Made by a program: the position numbers and the translations under genes. A stretch of 64,000 bases of DNA from Pachypanchax playfairii. Taxonomy: Eukaryota > Chordata > Actinopteri > Cyprinodontiformes > Aplocheilidae. Shown one piece after another: positions 26,801-38,256 of this stretch. The stretch's first letter is position 1. Every line of letters begins with the position of its first letter. Where the stretch lies: the NCBI GenBank assembly GCA_006937955.1, contig SSNP01000001.1, forward strand, positions 7,820,165-7,884,164. The letters are read 5' to 3'. Under the pieces are notes generated by a model. It did not search any database, had not been told where the DNA came from, and saw only the letters and a list, made by a program, of their open reading frames with translations.

Positions 26801-29800
26801 CCCTTCTCTTGTATACATTGTCACCCTCTATTCAACTTGCCATCCTTACACCTCCAGCTGTCTTCTCATGTTGGTCCCTTTGTATCGTTCTTTTTTCAGT
26901 ATCCATCATCATTAATCTATTAGTTCTCTGTGGTGAGCAGAGAGATTATAATATAACAATTCTCAACAGATCAGAACAGATTAGAGTAAATGAAAGAGGT
27001 ATGCAGTGGTTTGGGTGTGATGGCGCTCTTCTCAAGTTAGCTTTGTAGAATTGTAAGAACTTTGAGAGGACACAGCTTTGATTTGTATCACTCATTTTAG
27101 AAATAGTTGATATCAAACGTATAGAGTTATCAGAGATAGAAAATATTCTTCTCTCTGATACTTGGGTCTTCAGGCTTGAGATGAAACTTAGAGTCTGATT
27201 GATGTGAGGCGATACTGGAAGAAAGAATAGATTACCATACTTTTTAATCTGTTATAATTTAATTTAAAAAGCACAGATTTTAATAATTTAGATTCTCGCA
27301 AATTATCAAAGTCTTTTTAAAAGCATAAATTTCACAAAATGTATTGTTTTACAGACCTATATTTGCTTTTTATGAATGTTGCCAAAAATTCATAATCTTG
27401 CCTTGTTGTTTTCAGATAATACAGCTGGTATTGTGACAAAGCGGAGCGGTTTCAGACGGCGCTTACACGAGATCTACTTCCTGCCTGTTGTAATTGATGA
27501 CAACGGCTACCCACCTAAGAGCAGCACAGGGACCCTCACCATCCGTGTATGTGGTTGTGAAATGGACGGTTCCTTGCTTACATGCAGTGCAGAGGCCATC
27601 TTTCTTCCTGTGGGTCTGAGCACAGGAGCTCTTATTGCTATACTTCTGTGTATAGTCATCTTATTAGGTAAGATGTGACAAGAAAATCTTTATTTTGTCA
27701 CAGTATATTTAATAGTGCTAAATTAATTAGTGCATAAACCATGTTGGTATCCCGATTTTAGATTTGAACTCTGACAGTTTGAAAAGGTGTAAAAGATAAT
27801 GTCTGACAGTTGCTTTATACCTTGTTCAAATTATCATATGCAATCTGCTCATCCAGCCTATATTTATACTTCTATATTTTTTTGAAGCAATAGTGTAAAC
27901 TATGTAAAGTTGATTGCAGGTATAGAGCTAATAACAAGATTTAGCTTAGCATAAAGACAGGAGAAAGTGGTTTGCCTGACTTTCATATCAAGTATAAAAA
28001 ATATTTATCAGTTCTACCAAAACCTAATAAATATTAATATCCAATTTGATTAATTTGGTAAAAATCTTGACATTTCAGCTTTAATAGGATGTATATGTTC
28101 TGTTATTTCTAGAGGGTTGGTGCAGTTATAACTTGGACTTTCCGCTGTTTGCTTTCCAGCTTCATAGCTGCAACTGGACTCCATGAGAGTGGTATTGATC
28201 TGCCTGTCTAAGTCTTGTCAAAAAGAGACAAGCTGACATTTTATGAAATGTCAAACTACTGACATTTCTATTCCACTACTATTCCTGCACAATTGGTGAT
28301 TTGAGCTGCCTTCATAGTTCAACAGATTTTTTTGTTTTCATTCTGAGTATGATCTTGTTTTACTCTGTCAGCAAGATTGCAAAAGTTATCAAGCTAAATT
28401 TCAAAAATCTTGGTTAAGAGGTAGAGTTTGGTTGATCAAGACCTTATTAAAGTTTTGTGCTTTTTTGAAAACATTTTTTATTGTAAAGCAGAGCATTGAC
28501 ATTGGCAGAGGGTGTAATTTATGGATGATCCTATATTCAAGTTAGAGATTCTTTTTTTTTTTTACAGTTCAAGCACATTTAAAAAAAAAAAAAAAATTCA
28601 ATTTCTGAATATATTGTTGACTTTTAGAGTCTTGTTCAATTTTACAATAGTTATCCAGATTGTCCTCCTAGACAGAGTCTAAAAGCATGGCTTTTTGCCA
28701 TGAGCTCAGGCTTTTTGTTATTCTTGTTTAGGTATACAAATAGTCATTAACACAACTACATTTCACCTAAATTCAGTTTTCCAATTTTTCGGTTATCAGA
28801 GATGACCATCAGAGTTGAACTGGAATTTTCCCAGATCTGTCTGCATTTACATAGCACTAATAGAATTTGGTCATTAACTGAAACATTAAAGATAAAAGGG
28901 ATGGCCGCTTCGCTCTGTAAACTAAATTCAATCTGGCTGCACTGTCAATGGTTCCCAAATTACAGCTTTTTATGTTCCTCACAAGGTCATAGTTGTAAAA
29001 CTCCCCCTTAATCTTCTGCTATTAATTTCCAAACACATCCGCATAGTCAGAAGGAAGTGAATGTAGGTTTATGGCATGATATTCTAAATTATGGATGTGG
29101 GATGGATAGTTGTTAAAGAAGTTCTTGTGCCCATGACCTTTGGATGTAGCTGTATTTACTTGTTTCTACTTTCTTTTAATTTATAGTCCAACAAAAAAAA
29201 CTCACTGTTTAATTACACCTATGGCTCATAATTAATCCTCTTTCATGAGCCTCATGAATGTATTCATGTGAAATATCCACTTAAATATGAGTGTTTTATG
29301 TTATCAAACATAAAAGCAAACAGTGGATTGTGGCAATATGCTGTAGAGCTGTGTTGGTGTGTTGCCTTCATCTGAAGTCTTTCTTCAAAGCTCCTAGTTG
29401 ACTCACCGCCTCAAGGCTGAAGCTGATGCCAAACTGTCATGCTGTCCCTAAGAAGGGAAGTGGCAGAGAGAATCAGAACTCACACTGTGAGCATTTCCAT
29501 AGAGCCACTTTACTTCTGTGCAGGATTTGTTGTGATGACCCAGTTGTCCCATGAGAAAAAATGGTGATGCAAATTAACCAAACCAATGGTGAAACTTCGA
29601 TTTGCATTTCCATTTTCTCCAGACTGACGTGGAATGAGTAGACCATGTGACAAGTTGGTGTTCAACCAGGATGCCCTACATTAACAATCTTCTCAAGAAA
29701 CCTACAAAGGTGCCACTAGGGGGAGCTGGCATACCACACAAATCAATTTAGAGAGAACGGTAGCAGGGAGCAAGTTATATAAAAAAACGGTTTAATAAAG

Positions 29801-32225
29801 AGACCCATTCACTTTCTTCCTTTTTTCAGTTTAAATGTATTTATTTTGATTTTTTTCATTTTACTGACTGATTTCAGAGTTATTCTGGCTATTGCTCCTC
29901 CTCCGAGGTGCAGCAATATATCACAAACCCAGAAGAAAAACACATTTTTATTGCATTATTCAGTGCATATACAGAGTGAGGGACACAGAGGAGAGATATA
30001 CAGAGTAAGACAGATTGCACTGACAAGAAAGAAGGCAGAGCAGGAAATTTACTGCTATGCATTAAAAAGAAAACACAATGCTTGTCTATTGTGGTGTCTA
30101 AAATATGCAGAAGCTCAGACAACCCATGTTGAGGTTTGTGGAAAAAAAAGCCGCTGTCCTAAAAATTCCTTTCAGCTGTGCATTTTAACCTATTCTAACT
30201 TTAATTTATGTACACAGTCTATATGTTGCCTATTGGTGTAAATACCCTGCTATAAATACACAAACCAAATGTTAGGTCATTGGAAACAGTTTTATTTCAG
30301 TGCTTGGTTTAAAAAAATACTTTGAATTAAAGTGTCATTAAAATAATGAGTTAAGTAACATGGAAGGTATATGTTTGAACAAGATTCTGTTAGTCATACC
30401 ATCAGGTCTCCGAGTCTGTACTTAGGCACAGCGCAGCTTTGAGTTAATTATAAGTCCAAGTGTGTTACGGCGCTCACTGGTTAAGGCAAAGCTCACTACT
30501 CATCTCATTTCTCTGTGTTAACATGTGTTAATGAATATGATAGAAGTTGTGTAGTTTTTAGATGTGCTTTATTAACCAAAAACTATGGATTCTTAACAAT
30601 ATTAACAATGACCATAATACTACTACTACTACTACTATTACTACTACTACTACGGCTACTAATAATAATATTAATAATAATAAGAATAATACTCATGATA
30701 ATAATAAGAATTGAACAGACAAATTAGGAGGAAAATGAGAAAATATATTCAATTTGTGCTCCTAAACACAATTTCAGTTGTTCTATAATAAATGTGTCAA
30801 AAGAACAAGAAACACAGTGGCCCATCAGAAGACAACGCCTCGAGGTTACATGAAAGAGGAAAAAGTGAGGAAAAAGAGAATGATATGTAGCTTGATGACT
30901 GTGCTTCTCCTCAGTATATTGAAAGTAGATCTGCTGTGGACTTTATGGAAAAAAGTGGAAATGGTTAGTACCAAGACAAAACGGTGGACAGCTATACTTA
31001 CAAATCTGACTGAACATTAATACTTTTTTAAAATAATTTTTGAGAAGACCACTAAAGGGCTGATACAATGTGTTAAATGAACTGATGGGGTAAAGGAGAC
31101 TTTCCTGAAAAAGGTTTCAACATATAATTTTTTTAGAGTTTAATAAATAATGAAATGTATTTTGTAGCACTTTGAAATCAGCTTCACATTCAAAAGCGAT
31201 AACTACTGTATGTCCATCTTTTTCAGCAACTTTTGTTGCTTGGAAACCAAGACTTTTGGCAAGCTTGTACATAAATGCCTCATTTAAACATAAAAAAATA
31301 AATAAAAGATAGGCACACATTGTATGAACACAAGTCAACACTCATATTCTACTTACCTTAACATCAAATAGAGTACCTGAACATAATAACACCGAGGGGG
31401 TCCTCCCTTGTGCACGTGGAAGTCCTATAAATTCCTAGAAATGTGAACATCTCTTGTTACCTTATCCTTATAACAGTGAACTTACAATAAAAACGGTGTT
31501 CCCTTCTGATGTGTTACCTGGTTTGATAATCTGTTGAGTGCCTATCAAATTGAAAGAAACAAAAGTATTAATAATTTTAAAGATGCTTGAATAATTAAAC
31601 TACAAACATCAAAACTATTATTTAAAGGGTTCCTTCAACAGTAAAGTTGTATTGCACAGAAGAACAGGTCTGTAATTTGTCTTATATGAAACTATCTTGA
31701 TTTGTTTCCATAGTCATCGTGGTCCTCTACGTGGGCTTGAGACGACAGAAGAAAAAAGAAACGCTCATGTCATCCAAAGAGGACATACGAGATAATGTCA
31801 TCCATTATGATGACGAAGGGGGAGGGGAAGAGGACACACACGCATTTGACATGGGGACACTTCGCAATCCCAAGGTTGTCAAGGAGAATCTGTACCGCAG
31901 GGACGTCAAACCTGAGATGAAGAGAGGCCCTAGGCCCCCAGTCTCTCAGGACAGTGAGGACATCCGAGACTTCATCAACCAGCGTCTGAAAGAACATGAC
32001 ACAGACAACTCAGCCCCACCATATGACTCCCTGGCCACTTATGCTTATGAAGGCAATGGCTCTGTAGCAGAGTCTCTCAGCTCCATCGAGTCTCTGGCAA
32101 TAGAGTTTGAGGAAGAGTACGATTACATCAGTGACTGGGGCCCACGCTTTAAAACACTGGCAGGAATATTTGGTGAACAGTCAGAGACTCGGTCAAGTTT
32201 GACAAACATGGAGAACACACATTGA
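9143..32225 (+). CDS. cdh12: Type II classical cadherin, cadherin-12-like, 3' six coding exons (partial at 5' end)
   Basis: Join 9143-9396, 15137-15273, 18441-18562, 25539-25656, 27416-27667 and 31714-32225. This gives one open frame of 464 residues plus a TGA stop, with canonical AG and GT at every junction. In order the product has the end of EC3 (residues 1-50), EC4 (about 51-153), EC5 (about 154-275), a transmembrane helix (about 277-303) and a cytoplasmic tail (304-464). The family mediates calcium-dependent homophilic adhesion, mostly between neurons, and links to actin through catenins. Motifs such as LDYE, DVDEPPVF, LDRE and DINEFPPE are calcium-site or linker motifs of cadherin repeats. 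The EC4 stretch YEDTPAGTIIGAVTAQDLD and the tail stretch SKEDIRDNVIHYDDEGGG match what I recall of cadherin-12 better than cadherin-6, -9, -10 or -18. A fish a/b paralogue cannot be told apart here. The amino-terminal half lies outside the window. Confidence 0.88.
11610..12700 (-). pseudogene. Degenerate non-LTR retrotransposon (LINE) reverse-transcriptase remnant, split by a DNA transposon
   Basis: Read on the minus strand, 12617-12504 encodes a stretch ending KTKHT. This is the upstream part of a LINE reverse-transcriptase domain. After a 579-bp insertion the frame continues at 11924 with TNLRTA, a stop codon, then IDYK. It runs on to 11638 through the conserved palm motif YQGDALSPLLF and then NPLSQII. 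A further remnant near 11600-11650 resembles the next conserved block, which implies a deletion of the catalytic YxDD segment. Stop codons and small frame changes show the copy is dead. From memory this resembles a common fish LINE group, perhaps R2/R4-related, but the clade is not established. The outer ends are approximate. Confidence 0.75.
11925..12503. mobile_element. Non-autonomous DNA transposon, 579 bp, 17-bp perfect TIRs, nested in a LINE
   Basis: The ends are perfect 17-bp inverted repeats: CGCCGGGCTCACACTGC at 11925-11941 and its reverse complement at 12487-12503. Similarity continues imperfectly inward. The 3-bp direct repeat TGT flanks both sides (11922-11924 and 12504-12506). Removing the element plus one TGT copy makes the interrupted LINE frame continuous, which independently confirms both boundaries. 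The interior is CpG- and GC-rich compared with its AT-rich surroundings and includes the palindrome CCGGATCCGG near 11946. No transposase was recognised. A 3-bp duplication would fit PIF/Harbinger or a similar superfamily, but the assignment is open. Confidence 0.8.
15137..15273 (+). CDS. cdh12: cdh12 exon: EC4 middle (137 bp)
   Basis: The acceptor is tttctttttag and the donor is ctta|gtaagt. It begins with the third base of the shared Arg codon and encodes YSIDWKSD (86-93) onward, ending one base into an Asn codon. It includes NELLDRES (fragment residues about 109-116), in which LDRE is the conserved EC4 calcium-binding motif. HNIS is a possible N-glycosylation site (N-I-S). The 137-bp length matches the family. 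Confidence 0.92.
15274..18440 (+). other. cdh12 intron (3167 bp)
   Basis: Starts gtaagt and ends atttctgcag. Contains an AT microsatellite at 17305-17382. Several short open frames in it lack homology or splice context and are not called as genes. Confidence 0.85.
17305..17382. repeat. (TA)n microsatellite with ATATATGCAA-type tail
   Basis: An uninterrupted TA run covers 17305-17338. It is followed to about 17382 by interrupted copies such as atatatatgcaa repeated twice. Likely polymorphic in length. Confidence 0.95.
18441..18562 (+). CDS. cdh12: cdh12 exon: end of EC4, start of EC5 (122 bp)
   Basis: The acceptor is atttctgcag and the donor is acag|gtatgt. It completes the shared Asn codon and encodes SPVLTSRVAVTVHVLDINEF and then the EC5 start, ending in phase 0 after GQ (fragment residues 132-171). 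DINEFPPE is the EC4-EC5 linker motif, with the final Asp-Asn replaced by Glu-Phe as I recall for cadherin-12. The CENAK motif is typical of EC5 in type II cadherins. Without splicing, the frame stays open for 32 more codons, to a stop ending at 18661. Confidence 0.92.
19385..19628 (+). mobile_element. 3' end of a non-LTR retrotransposon (RTE/Rex-like), internally deleted
   Basis: The frame from 19423 includes LKKELRCKIKLLIYWSVYV, then CGHEIWIVTKRMRSR and IEAAEMSL. This matches the C-terminal segment after the reverse-transcriptase palm in a common fish LINE. After this the sequence jumps to a shortened end and directly into an ATGG-repeat tail, so most of the usual 3' coding end is deleted. 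The tail type agrees with the GATG-type 3' tails known for Rex3/RTE elements. The copy is non-functional. The family name is from memory. Confidence 0.65.
19629..19739 (+). repeat. (ATGG)n microsatellite, 27 perfect units
   Basis: Positions 19631-19738 are 27 uninterrupted ATGG units. The array adjoins the LINE remnant and probably grew from its 3' tail. It creates spurious long frames on both strands (GWMD and SIHP repeats), which are not genes. Confidence 0.97.
20814..20826. other. Assembly gap (13 N)
   Basis: A run of 13 unknown bases directly before a 35-base poly-T run (20827-20861). The gap probably marks a failed read through the homopolymer. True length is unknown. Confidence 0.98.
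20827..20861. repeat. Poly-T homopolymer (35 bp)
   Basis: Thirty-five consecutive T bases next to the gap. The length is unreliable in this assembly. Confidence 0.95.
25539..25656 (+). CDS. cdh12: cdh12 exon: EC5 (118 bp)
   Basis: The acceptor is tttctttctag and the donor is ggaa|gtaagt. It starts in phase 0 with GTG ATT CAA (VIQ) and ends one base into an Asn codon. It encodes fragment residues 172-210, including SAKDQD and QQFSFR, the EC5 core. KNFTIRDF carries a possible N-glycosylation site (N-F-T). The 118-bp length is as expected for this exon in type II cadherins. Confidence 0.92.
25657..27415 (+). other. cdh12 intron (1759 bp)
   Basis: Starts gtaagt and ends gttttcag, the shortest intron here. 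Two overlapping open frames on opposite strands at 26276-26740 have no recognisable domain and are not called. Confidence 0.85.
27416..27667 (+). CDS. cdh12: cdh12 exon: end of EC5 and most of the transmembrane helix (252 bp)
   Basis: The acceptor is gttttcag and the donor is ttag|gtaaga. It completes a shared Asn codon, giving NNTAGI with an N-N-T glycosylation site, and encodes fragment residues 212-294. EIYFLPVVIDDNGYP and LTIRVCGC are the conserved end of EC5; CGC plus a nearby Cys form the membrane-proximal cysteine cluster. The hydrophobic GLSTGALIAILLCIVILL begins the membrane helix, which is finished by the next exon. The exon ends one base into a Val codon. Confidence 0.93.
27668..31713 (+). 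other. cdh12 intron (4046 bp)
   Basis: Starts gtaaga and ends gtttccatag. Contains a TAC/AAT-rich microsatellite (30617-30710). Open frames at 29846-30241 and 30515-30727 show no homology; the second is made by the microsatellite. Confidence 0.85.
30617..30710. repeat. Compound (TAC)n / (AAT)n microsatellite
   Basis: TAC units with a few substitutions run from 30617 to about 30658, then AAT units to about 30710. Confidence 0.93.
31714..32225 (+). CDS. cdh12: cdh12 last coding exon: end of helix and cytoplasmic tail
   Basis: The acceptor is gtttccatag. It encodes the helix end VIVVLYVGL, the basic stop-transfer RRQKKK (304-309) and the tail to TGA at 32223-32225. YDDEGGGEEDTHAFDM (326-341) is the juxtamembrane p120-catenin-binding core. 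APPYDSLATYAYEGNGSVAE (395-414), the following Ser-rich acidic stretch and DWGPRFKTLAGIFG (435-448) make up the beta-catenin-binding region. The last 16 residues are Ser/Thr-rich and look specific to this gene. The tail length of about 160 residues is normal for a type II cadherin. Confidence 0.95.
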
Positions 32226-33010
32226 TGTTATTCACAGACTCAAAAAGTAATGGTATAACTTTTTGCAGATGTCATATTTTTTATGGTTTTTTTCCGCTTG
32301 TTTCAGCGTTACATGGTTTTATTTGTTATGGTTTGCAGCTCACACTTTTCTATTTTATATGGTACTTTATCATGCTCAGTCCCAAAATTGTAAAAAAGAA
32401 AAAAGAAAGAAATGAGGGAACATTTGCTGACATGATTAGATGAGCAGCCATTCAATTTCTTGTCAGTTGAATGTTGTTTCTTGTCTTACATTTTGTTTCC
32501 TCTTGGGGAATACACAGGGAAATGTTGTCATTTCCTGGAACATCCTTTAAAGTGCCTCAATATAATTGTTCTTTCACTTGCTATTTCATGCCACATATCC
32601 AGTACTTTTTTTCCCTTAAAGCCCCATAGGCTAAGCTGATTGAGTCAGCATGCTGTACTGTGCTCTGACATAAGACCAATGTCAGTTCTGTGGGGAGAAT
32701 GAGGCGGCCCAAGTTTGGCCAAAGATGTTTTGAATGTTATTTATTGTTCTATTTATTTATTGAATGACTGAGTTTGATTGGATGTTTGTGTATTTATCTA
32801 TTTATCTCTTGATCATCAATATGTATTTTTTATTTTTTGGAAACACTTGAGAATTTTGTAATAATAAAAAAGCCCACATGAAAATGTATGTTTCTGTTAG
32901 GTGGATCCTGTAAATAGACTTGTATTAGAGTTGTAAAAAAGATGCATTAGGGCTGGCTAAATGCTACAGTTTGATCATGTAACAAGCACTGTTTTCTTAA
33001 ATAAATGACA
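32226..33010 (+). other. cdh12 3' untranslated region (end estimated)
   Basis: AT-rich sequence after the TGA stop. Two AATAAA signals are plausible ends, at 32863-32868 and 33000-33005. Which is used, or whether a site further downstream is used, cannot be told from sequence alone. Confidence 0.6.
32863..32868 (+). promoter_or_regulatory. Candidate polyadenylation signal AATAAA
   Basis: First clear AATAAA after the cdh12 stop codon, 638 bp downstream, followed by a T-rich tract within about 30 bp. A second AATAAA lies at 33000-33005. Confidence 0.5.
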
Positions 33011-34944
33011 CTTGGACAAAAATTATTTCTCATACTTAACTACTGCTTACAAAATCATATCTGTCACAGGACCGCAAGGGAAGACATTGTAAATAAGTAA
33101 TATGTTGTTGTTAGTAAACCTCACTGTAAACAGACAGTTTTTGCAGTCACTTCTCCCACTTGGATAATCAAATCTACTATTATTGATGATATTCACACTG
33201 TTCCATCCTTCATTGCTCTTGTGTTCTAAGTTATGGAATCCGCTCAATCTGAGGCCCACAACATGGTCCATAAAAATAAATATTCCATTAGATAAACCAG
33301 GTTCTACCTCCTAAACCATCTAGTATATTTAATGTTTAGTTAATTATCATAAATGTAATTGATTATGCCACTTTTTTTTTTACATTTGTCAATATATGCT
33401 GAAGCCAAGGCATTAGTTGACACTACATACTTGATCTTTAAAACTCCCGAAAACAGAATCTTAAATTTGTCATAAAATGTCTCCTCATACAGGTATCTTC
33501 TCCCTTTTTCCTCACAAAGTGTTAAGACATAATTTGGTACAGGAAAAGTTTACTCCATGATTTCCACCAGCCAAAAAGCCACAATCTTCATGAATGGAAG
33601 GACCATCTTTTGGATTAGAAACTAACTGTTGTTAATAAATGCAAACAATAAGTCTGATTAGGGTTAACATTTAGCAACTGGCTATTCAAAACCTACAAGT
33701 CATACAGTGGAATCAGTCCAGCATCAAACTGGGCTATATCTTCAGTCACTGGATCGTGGATCTTTTCGTTCTGGTCTAGTGGTGACCTAATGGAAGGTCT
33801 GGAGGAGAGCCAAAACAGTGACATACAATCCACAGCTTTTACCAGTAGATGAGAAGTGATTCTTCTTTCTGTCTCAGTTCATCACATCCAACATGTTTTC
33901 CCAAGCAGATCTTTAGTAAATGTCTACTGATGTGTTTAAATGAGCCTTAAGTGATCTATAATCCCATCAGGAAGCAGGAATTGGAATGACACAGATTCTA
34001 GTTACCGCCAACACCCTGCTTTTTGAGTCATAGTGGCTTGTAAAGAACACCAACAACTTAACAACATTGCTATCTCAATGGGAAGAACTGTTCCAGCAGT
34101 GTTTCATTTTAGCCACTCTTTGATTTATTCTTTTAAATACTGCTGGTTATTGTCAACAGTCAAAAGTAAAATGTGACCTAATTCCCAAAAAGCCTAAAGA
34201 TGAGACTTTTTTAAAAATTATTTTATTTTAAGTGATATTTTTTTTCTTTCAATCTTTTTTTTTGCATTTTTACATAAAGAAACAAAGTTTAAAAAAAAAG
34301 TTTTGCCACTTTACATACTGTATAACCCCTTATTTCCACCCTGCTTGCTAAGTGTCACAGTTTGCTGAACCCTTTTGCTGAAAGAAAAACAAGTCCTATT
34401 ATTAAACTCAGCCCATTGTTTTCTCTCCAGCTGCAACAATAACTAAAGTTTATTCTATTCATTTTCATATCTACCAAATATGTTTTATTTGTTTATTTTT
34501 TTCCACAAAACGTCCATAATCTGTACCCTATACAAACAAACAAATGTAGAGTGCACCCACTGCGTCAGTCTTATAACTTCTTCTGAAGATATTTTCCAGT
34601 TAGCCAGGTGCCCTTAAAGTCTTCAACGAGCCAATAAAGATTATGTTTTTTAAACTTTATGTCTTGAATTCAAGCGTTACTGTTAATGATCATTATCTTA
34701 ATTATACTTAAACTTAAATAAACTACTACTTACACAGGTTTTTGTGTCTTTGCATGGTCGTCACCTGCTCCTAGCAGTTGTATTTCAGGGTGCCACAGTC
34801 AGCTGTTTAAAAGAACCTGAGTTGAGGAGAAGTCAAACTAAACATTTTCTTGCTTTTAATGTCCTCATCAAACTACAAATTGTATCAGAAACTTTTCAAA
34901 TAAAAAAGCCAGTTAAATATATTTAAATGTATTACATTTGTTTA

Positions 34945-35020
34945 AGTTTCAAGTTTCAAGTTTATTTATTTATAAAGCGCCAGTTCATGACAAAGTCATT
35001 TCAAGGCACTTCACAGAAAA
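34945..35020 (+). repeat. Dispersed repeat fragment with 'ttatttataaagcgcc' core
   Basis: The words ttatttatttataaagcgcc and tttcaaggcacttcaca occur in this order in a widespread teleost interspersed repeat, often the 3' end of L2-type LINEs. It is short and isolated, so this is probably a truncated copy. The family is from memory. Confidence 0.5.
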
Positions 35021-38000
35021 ATCAACCAATTAATAATAAAACATTTTCTGTCTAAGGAACTTAGCTATCTATTCATTATATTTAAGACGTAGCATGAGAG
35101 TGCAAGACTTAAAACTGCAGCATTGTCACCCTTGATGTGAACAAGATGCCACATCTGTGATGAGCACCAACCAACAAAGAAATCCTGCTATTAGTTCATC
35201 TCTGAGACACATCCTGTCAATACCTATATGACCCATTGATTTTCTCCACTGTCAACAGGTCTATTGTACAGATAGTGTCAAGTTATAATCTTGTCTATTA
35301 ATTTAAAGGTGGGGGCATGACATAATAACTAGTAAACAAAACCAAATATTCATTTATACATGAATCTATGGTAGTAATGATAGCAAAATGTTTTGATGCA
35401 AAGATTAAAAAAATGCAATTGTGAAAAAAATGCAAAGTGTGACATCACAGCCACAGAGCCAAAACATTTACCACTGTTTACACGAACAAGCTAGCCCTCT
35501 CACTTTGTGAACATGGATAGATTGTGATGAAGTGACACGTCTCATAGTCCTCATGTCATTTTCTATGTAAATACAGCCATTGTTCATTCATTCACCTCAC
35601 TACAGTTAATCATTGATTCACGCTGCATCCCCTGCCTCTGCTGGAGTTCATTGAATCATTTCTGGATGAGGTTAATGTTTTGAGTTTTGTGTTCTGAGTG
35701 ATGCTGCGGGGGTCAGAGTATGTTGAACCAATCCAAGTAGCAAAAGTTGTACAAGATATTTTTTTAAATATAAAATTCACTTATTTGACTCTTTCATAAC
35801 CAAATTTTTTCACAACAAGATTCTATCAAACACATTCAGGAGAATGCATATTGTGATCTAATTGGGCAAACTCACCACATTATGCTCTGAAACTTCTGTC
35901 AACAAACTCTTACTCTTTTAATATTGTTTCTAAATTAACATATATAATAATATAGTATTAGAAATACACAAAGACAGCTACAGAGTTCTGCACATACTCC
36001 AAAATACTCAAAATCTTCTCATTCCAATAAGTCAACTAAAAAATGACAATCTGACTTTGAAATGCAGCAACACATCATAATTTGCAGGGCGGTCAGGCAC
36101 TGGGAACATTGTTTGGTTGTGAAGCAACTTGTTTACAACATTCAATTACTGAGTCTTATAAACCAAGCTGTCATGATTCAGCAGTGACAAGTTGTCAAGG
36201 AGCCTTTTGAATAAACTTCTCCTTTATTGTAGACACTGAACAATCTGCTCATGCTTAAATAAATGAATGCAAAACATTACCAAGATTGCTCTGTTAGACT
36301 CTTGCATTGGAAAACAGCCTCAGTTTCAAATAACCTGTTAATGGCACCACACCTGCAGGTTAAGGATTATTGTGCTAATTCTTGAATGATTTAATTAAAA
36401 CTAGCAGATTTGTACTTTTCTGCATGTGGGGTGTTTTCTGAGACATTACTGCATGCAAATGAATGCATCATCACCACAGCTGAGTGCTCTCTGAGGTAAC
36501 AGGGTTGCTTTGCAGAAATGTGCTAATCTTAGTGTGTGAAGCTGCATTTCTTTGTTACCTTATTTTTTTTCAATTTTTTTTTTTTTTTTTGTTTCCCGTA
36601 ATTGAGGCACATTAGCAGCGGACAACCATGACATTTAGATATATGAGCAACTACAGCAGCCATTATGCCATTCTATAAATATGTTTGCACAGTATAAAGC
36701 AAAAAAAAAAAAAAGAAAGAAAAAGAAAGAAGTGAAAAAAGACTTTAGAATAAAGAAAAACAATGTGGGACATGTTACTTGAATTTGTTTATTTTGGGAA
36801 TCCTTTGTAAAGTCTTTCAAAATTAGTTTGAAGTAGGACTGAGACATGATATTGATGAGCTTTATATGTTGGCCACAGGTGCTTAATTACACACTGTATG
36901 GGTTTCAAACTCCAGAAAGAAACCTGTCTGTAGTATTACTTCAGACAGCAGGATGGATAAGATCTCCAGTGCATGAAAATAACTTTATGCCTTTTTTCCC
37001 AGTGACAAAAGACAGTTACATTTTGAATCCTACCACTCTTTTCCAAACCATCTGAAAGAAAAATAATTACTCTCCTTCATAAAGTGTCATTTTTCCGCTT
37101 GTCACTGTTCCAAACTTGTCACTCCAGAAACAATATAATCTTAAATCCCTCTTAGCAATGCACTGGTCTATCAATTAAACACAAAAACTCAAAATATGTA
37201 GGATCAGTCTCTTTTCTGATTTGATATTTTTGACAGTTACAAATCTCCTTAAGGCTGTAAAAAAGGTGAAATAGCTGGATACTTACCAAGACATTTTGTG
37301 ATGGGTCTATAAGTCAACTGATGGTGTTAGAAATGATGAATACAAAAAAAAAACTTTACTCTGTATCCTTCACGTCAGGGTGTTCTGTGAAAATGTAGAT
37401 AAGCCTGGATTTAGGGGGAAAGAGTTGCTCCAAGATTTGCTCCACATGAATCGTTTTGTCTCAGGGTATTTATTAATGAACCTTGAGGATCTTTTATTTA
37501 GTTATTCCCTTTTTTCTTGCTTTTTCTAAATCCCTCTTATAAAGTATTGACACTTCATTATTTTCTTTTAGAAATGCACATCTTTACAAATATCCACACT
37601 TATTTGAGTGCAACTCATTTAAATTTGCATCAAAAGAACAAGAAAAACTGAAAACTGACAAACGTCCCCAACATATTCTTCTGTTTTATAGAAATATGAT
37701 AGGATAATTATAATTACATACATTCTGCCACAAAAATAGTGAAGTAAAACATGACTGAAGGACATAACCTTGTTTAAATTTAAAGCAGAATCACTCTGCT
37801 GTGCTCACACTGAAATGTACTTGAAATTTGGCTCATTAACATGTATAACCGTCTCATGGAATGTCGGCCGTTTACATTATTTATTGATTTATAATAATAA
37901 TAGTAAGAAAAATATCTTATGCTCATTTTATGTAATAGAAAATAAAATGATGCAACCAATGTTGCTCAGACCACCAGTATTAAAGAACACAAAGTTTAAG

Positions 38001-38256
38001 GTATATACAGGGATTATCAGTCTACGTCACTACCCGCTCTAGTGCGCATGTCTGATGCAGAAATAGCTAGCTCTCCACTAGATTTGAGCTACGGTCATGT
38101 CTTGTTGTGCTGTTGATTGAACAAAACGTTTTGATAAAAATGATAAAACATGCAAGTTTTACGAAATTATGTGAAAGTTAATGGGACTGACTTTTTCTGC
38201 AGTCACGCTGCACACGCATACGCCATGTTGGTATAACAAATAATCCCTCTATATAC
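38001..38256. mobile_element. Candidate MITE, about 256 bp with imperfect terminal inverted repeats
   Basis: The left end gtatatacagggattat (38001) and the right end ataatccctctatatac (to 38256) are near-perfect inverted repeats, with one mismatch in 17 bases. The inner flanks stay partly complementary and include CpG-containing words unlike the AT-rich surroundings. A TATA-type target duplication may be part of the palindromic ends. No coding sequence. Confidence 0.55.

Noticed and set aside
29846..30241. 131-residue open frame within an intron
   Set aside because: No recognisable domain, no codon or splice support, and an overlapping frame on the other strand.
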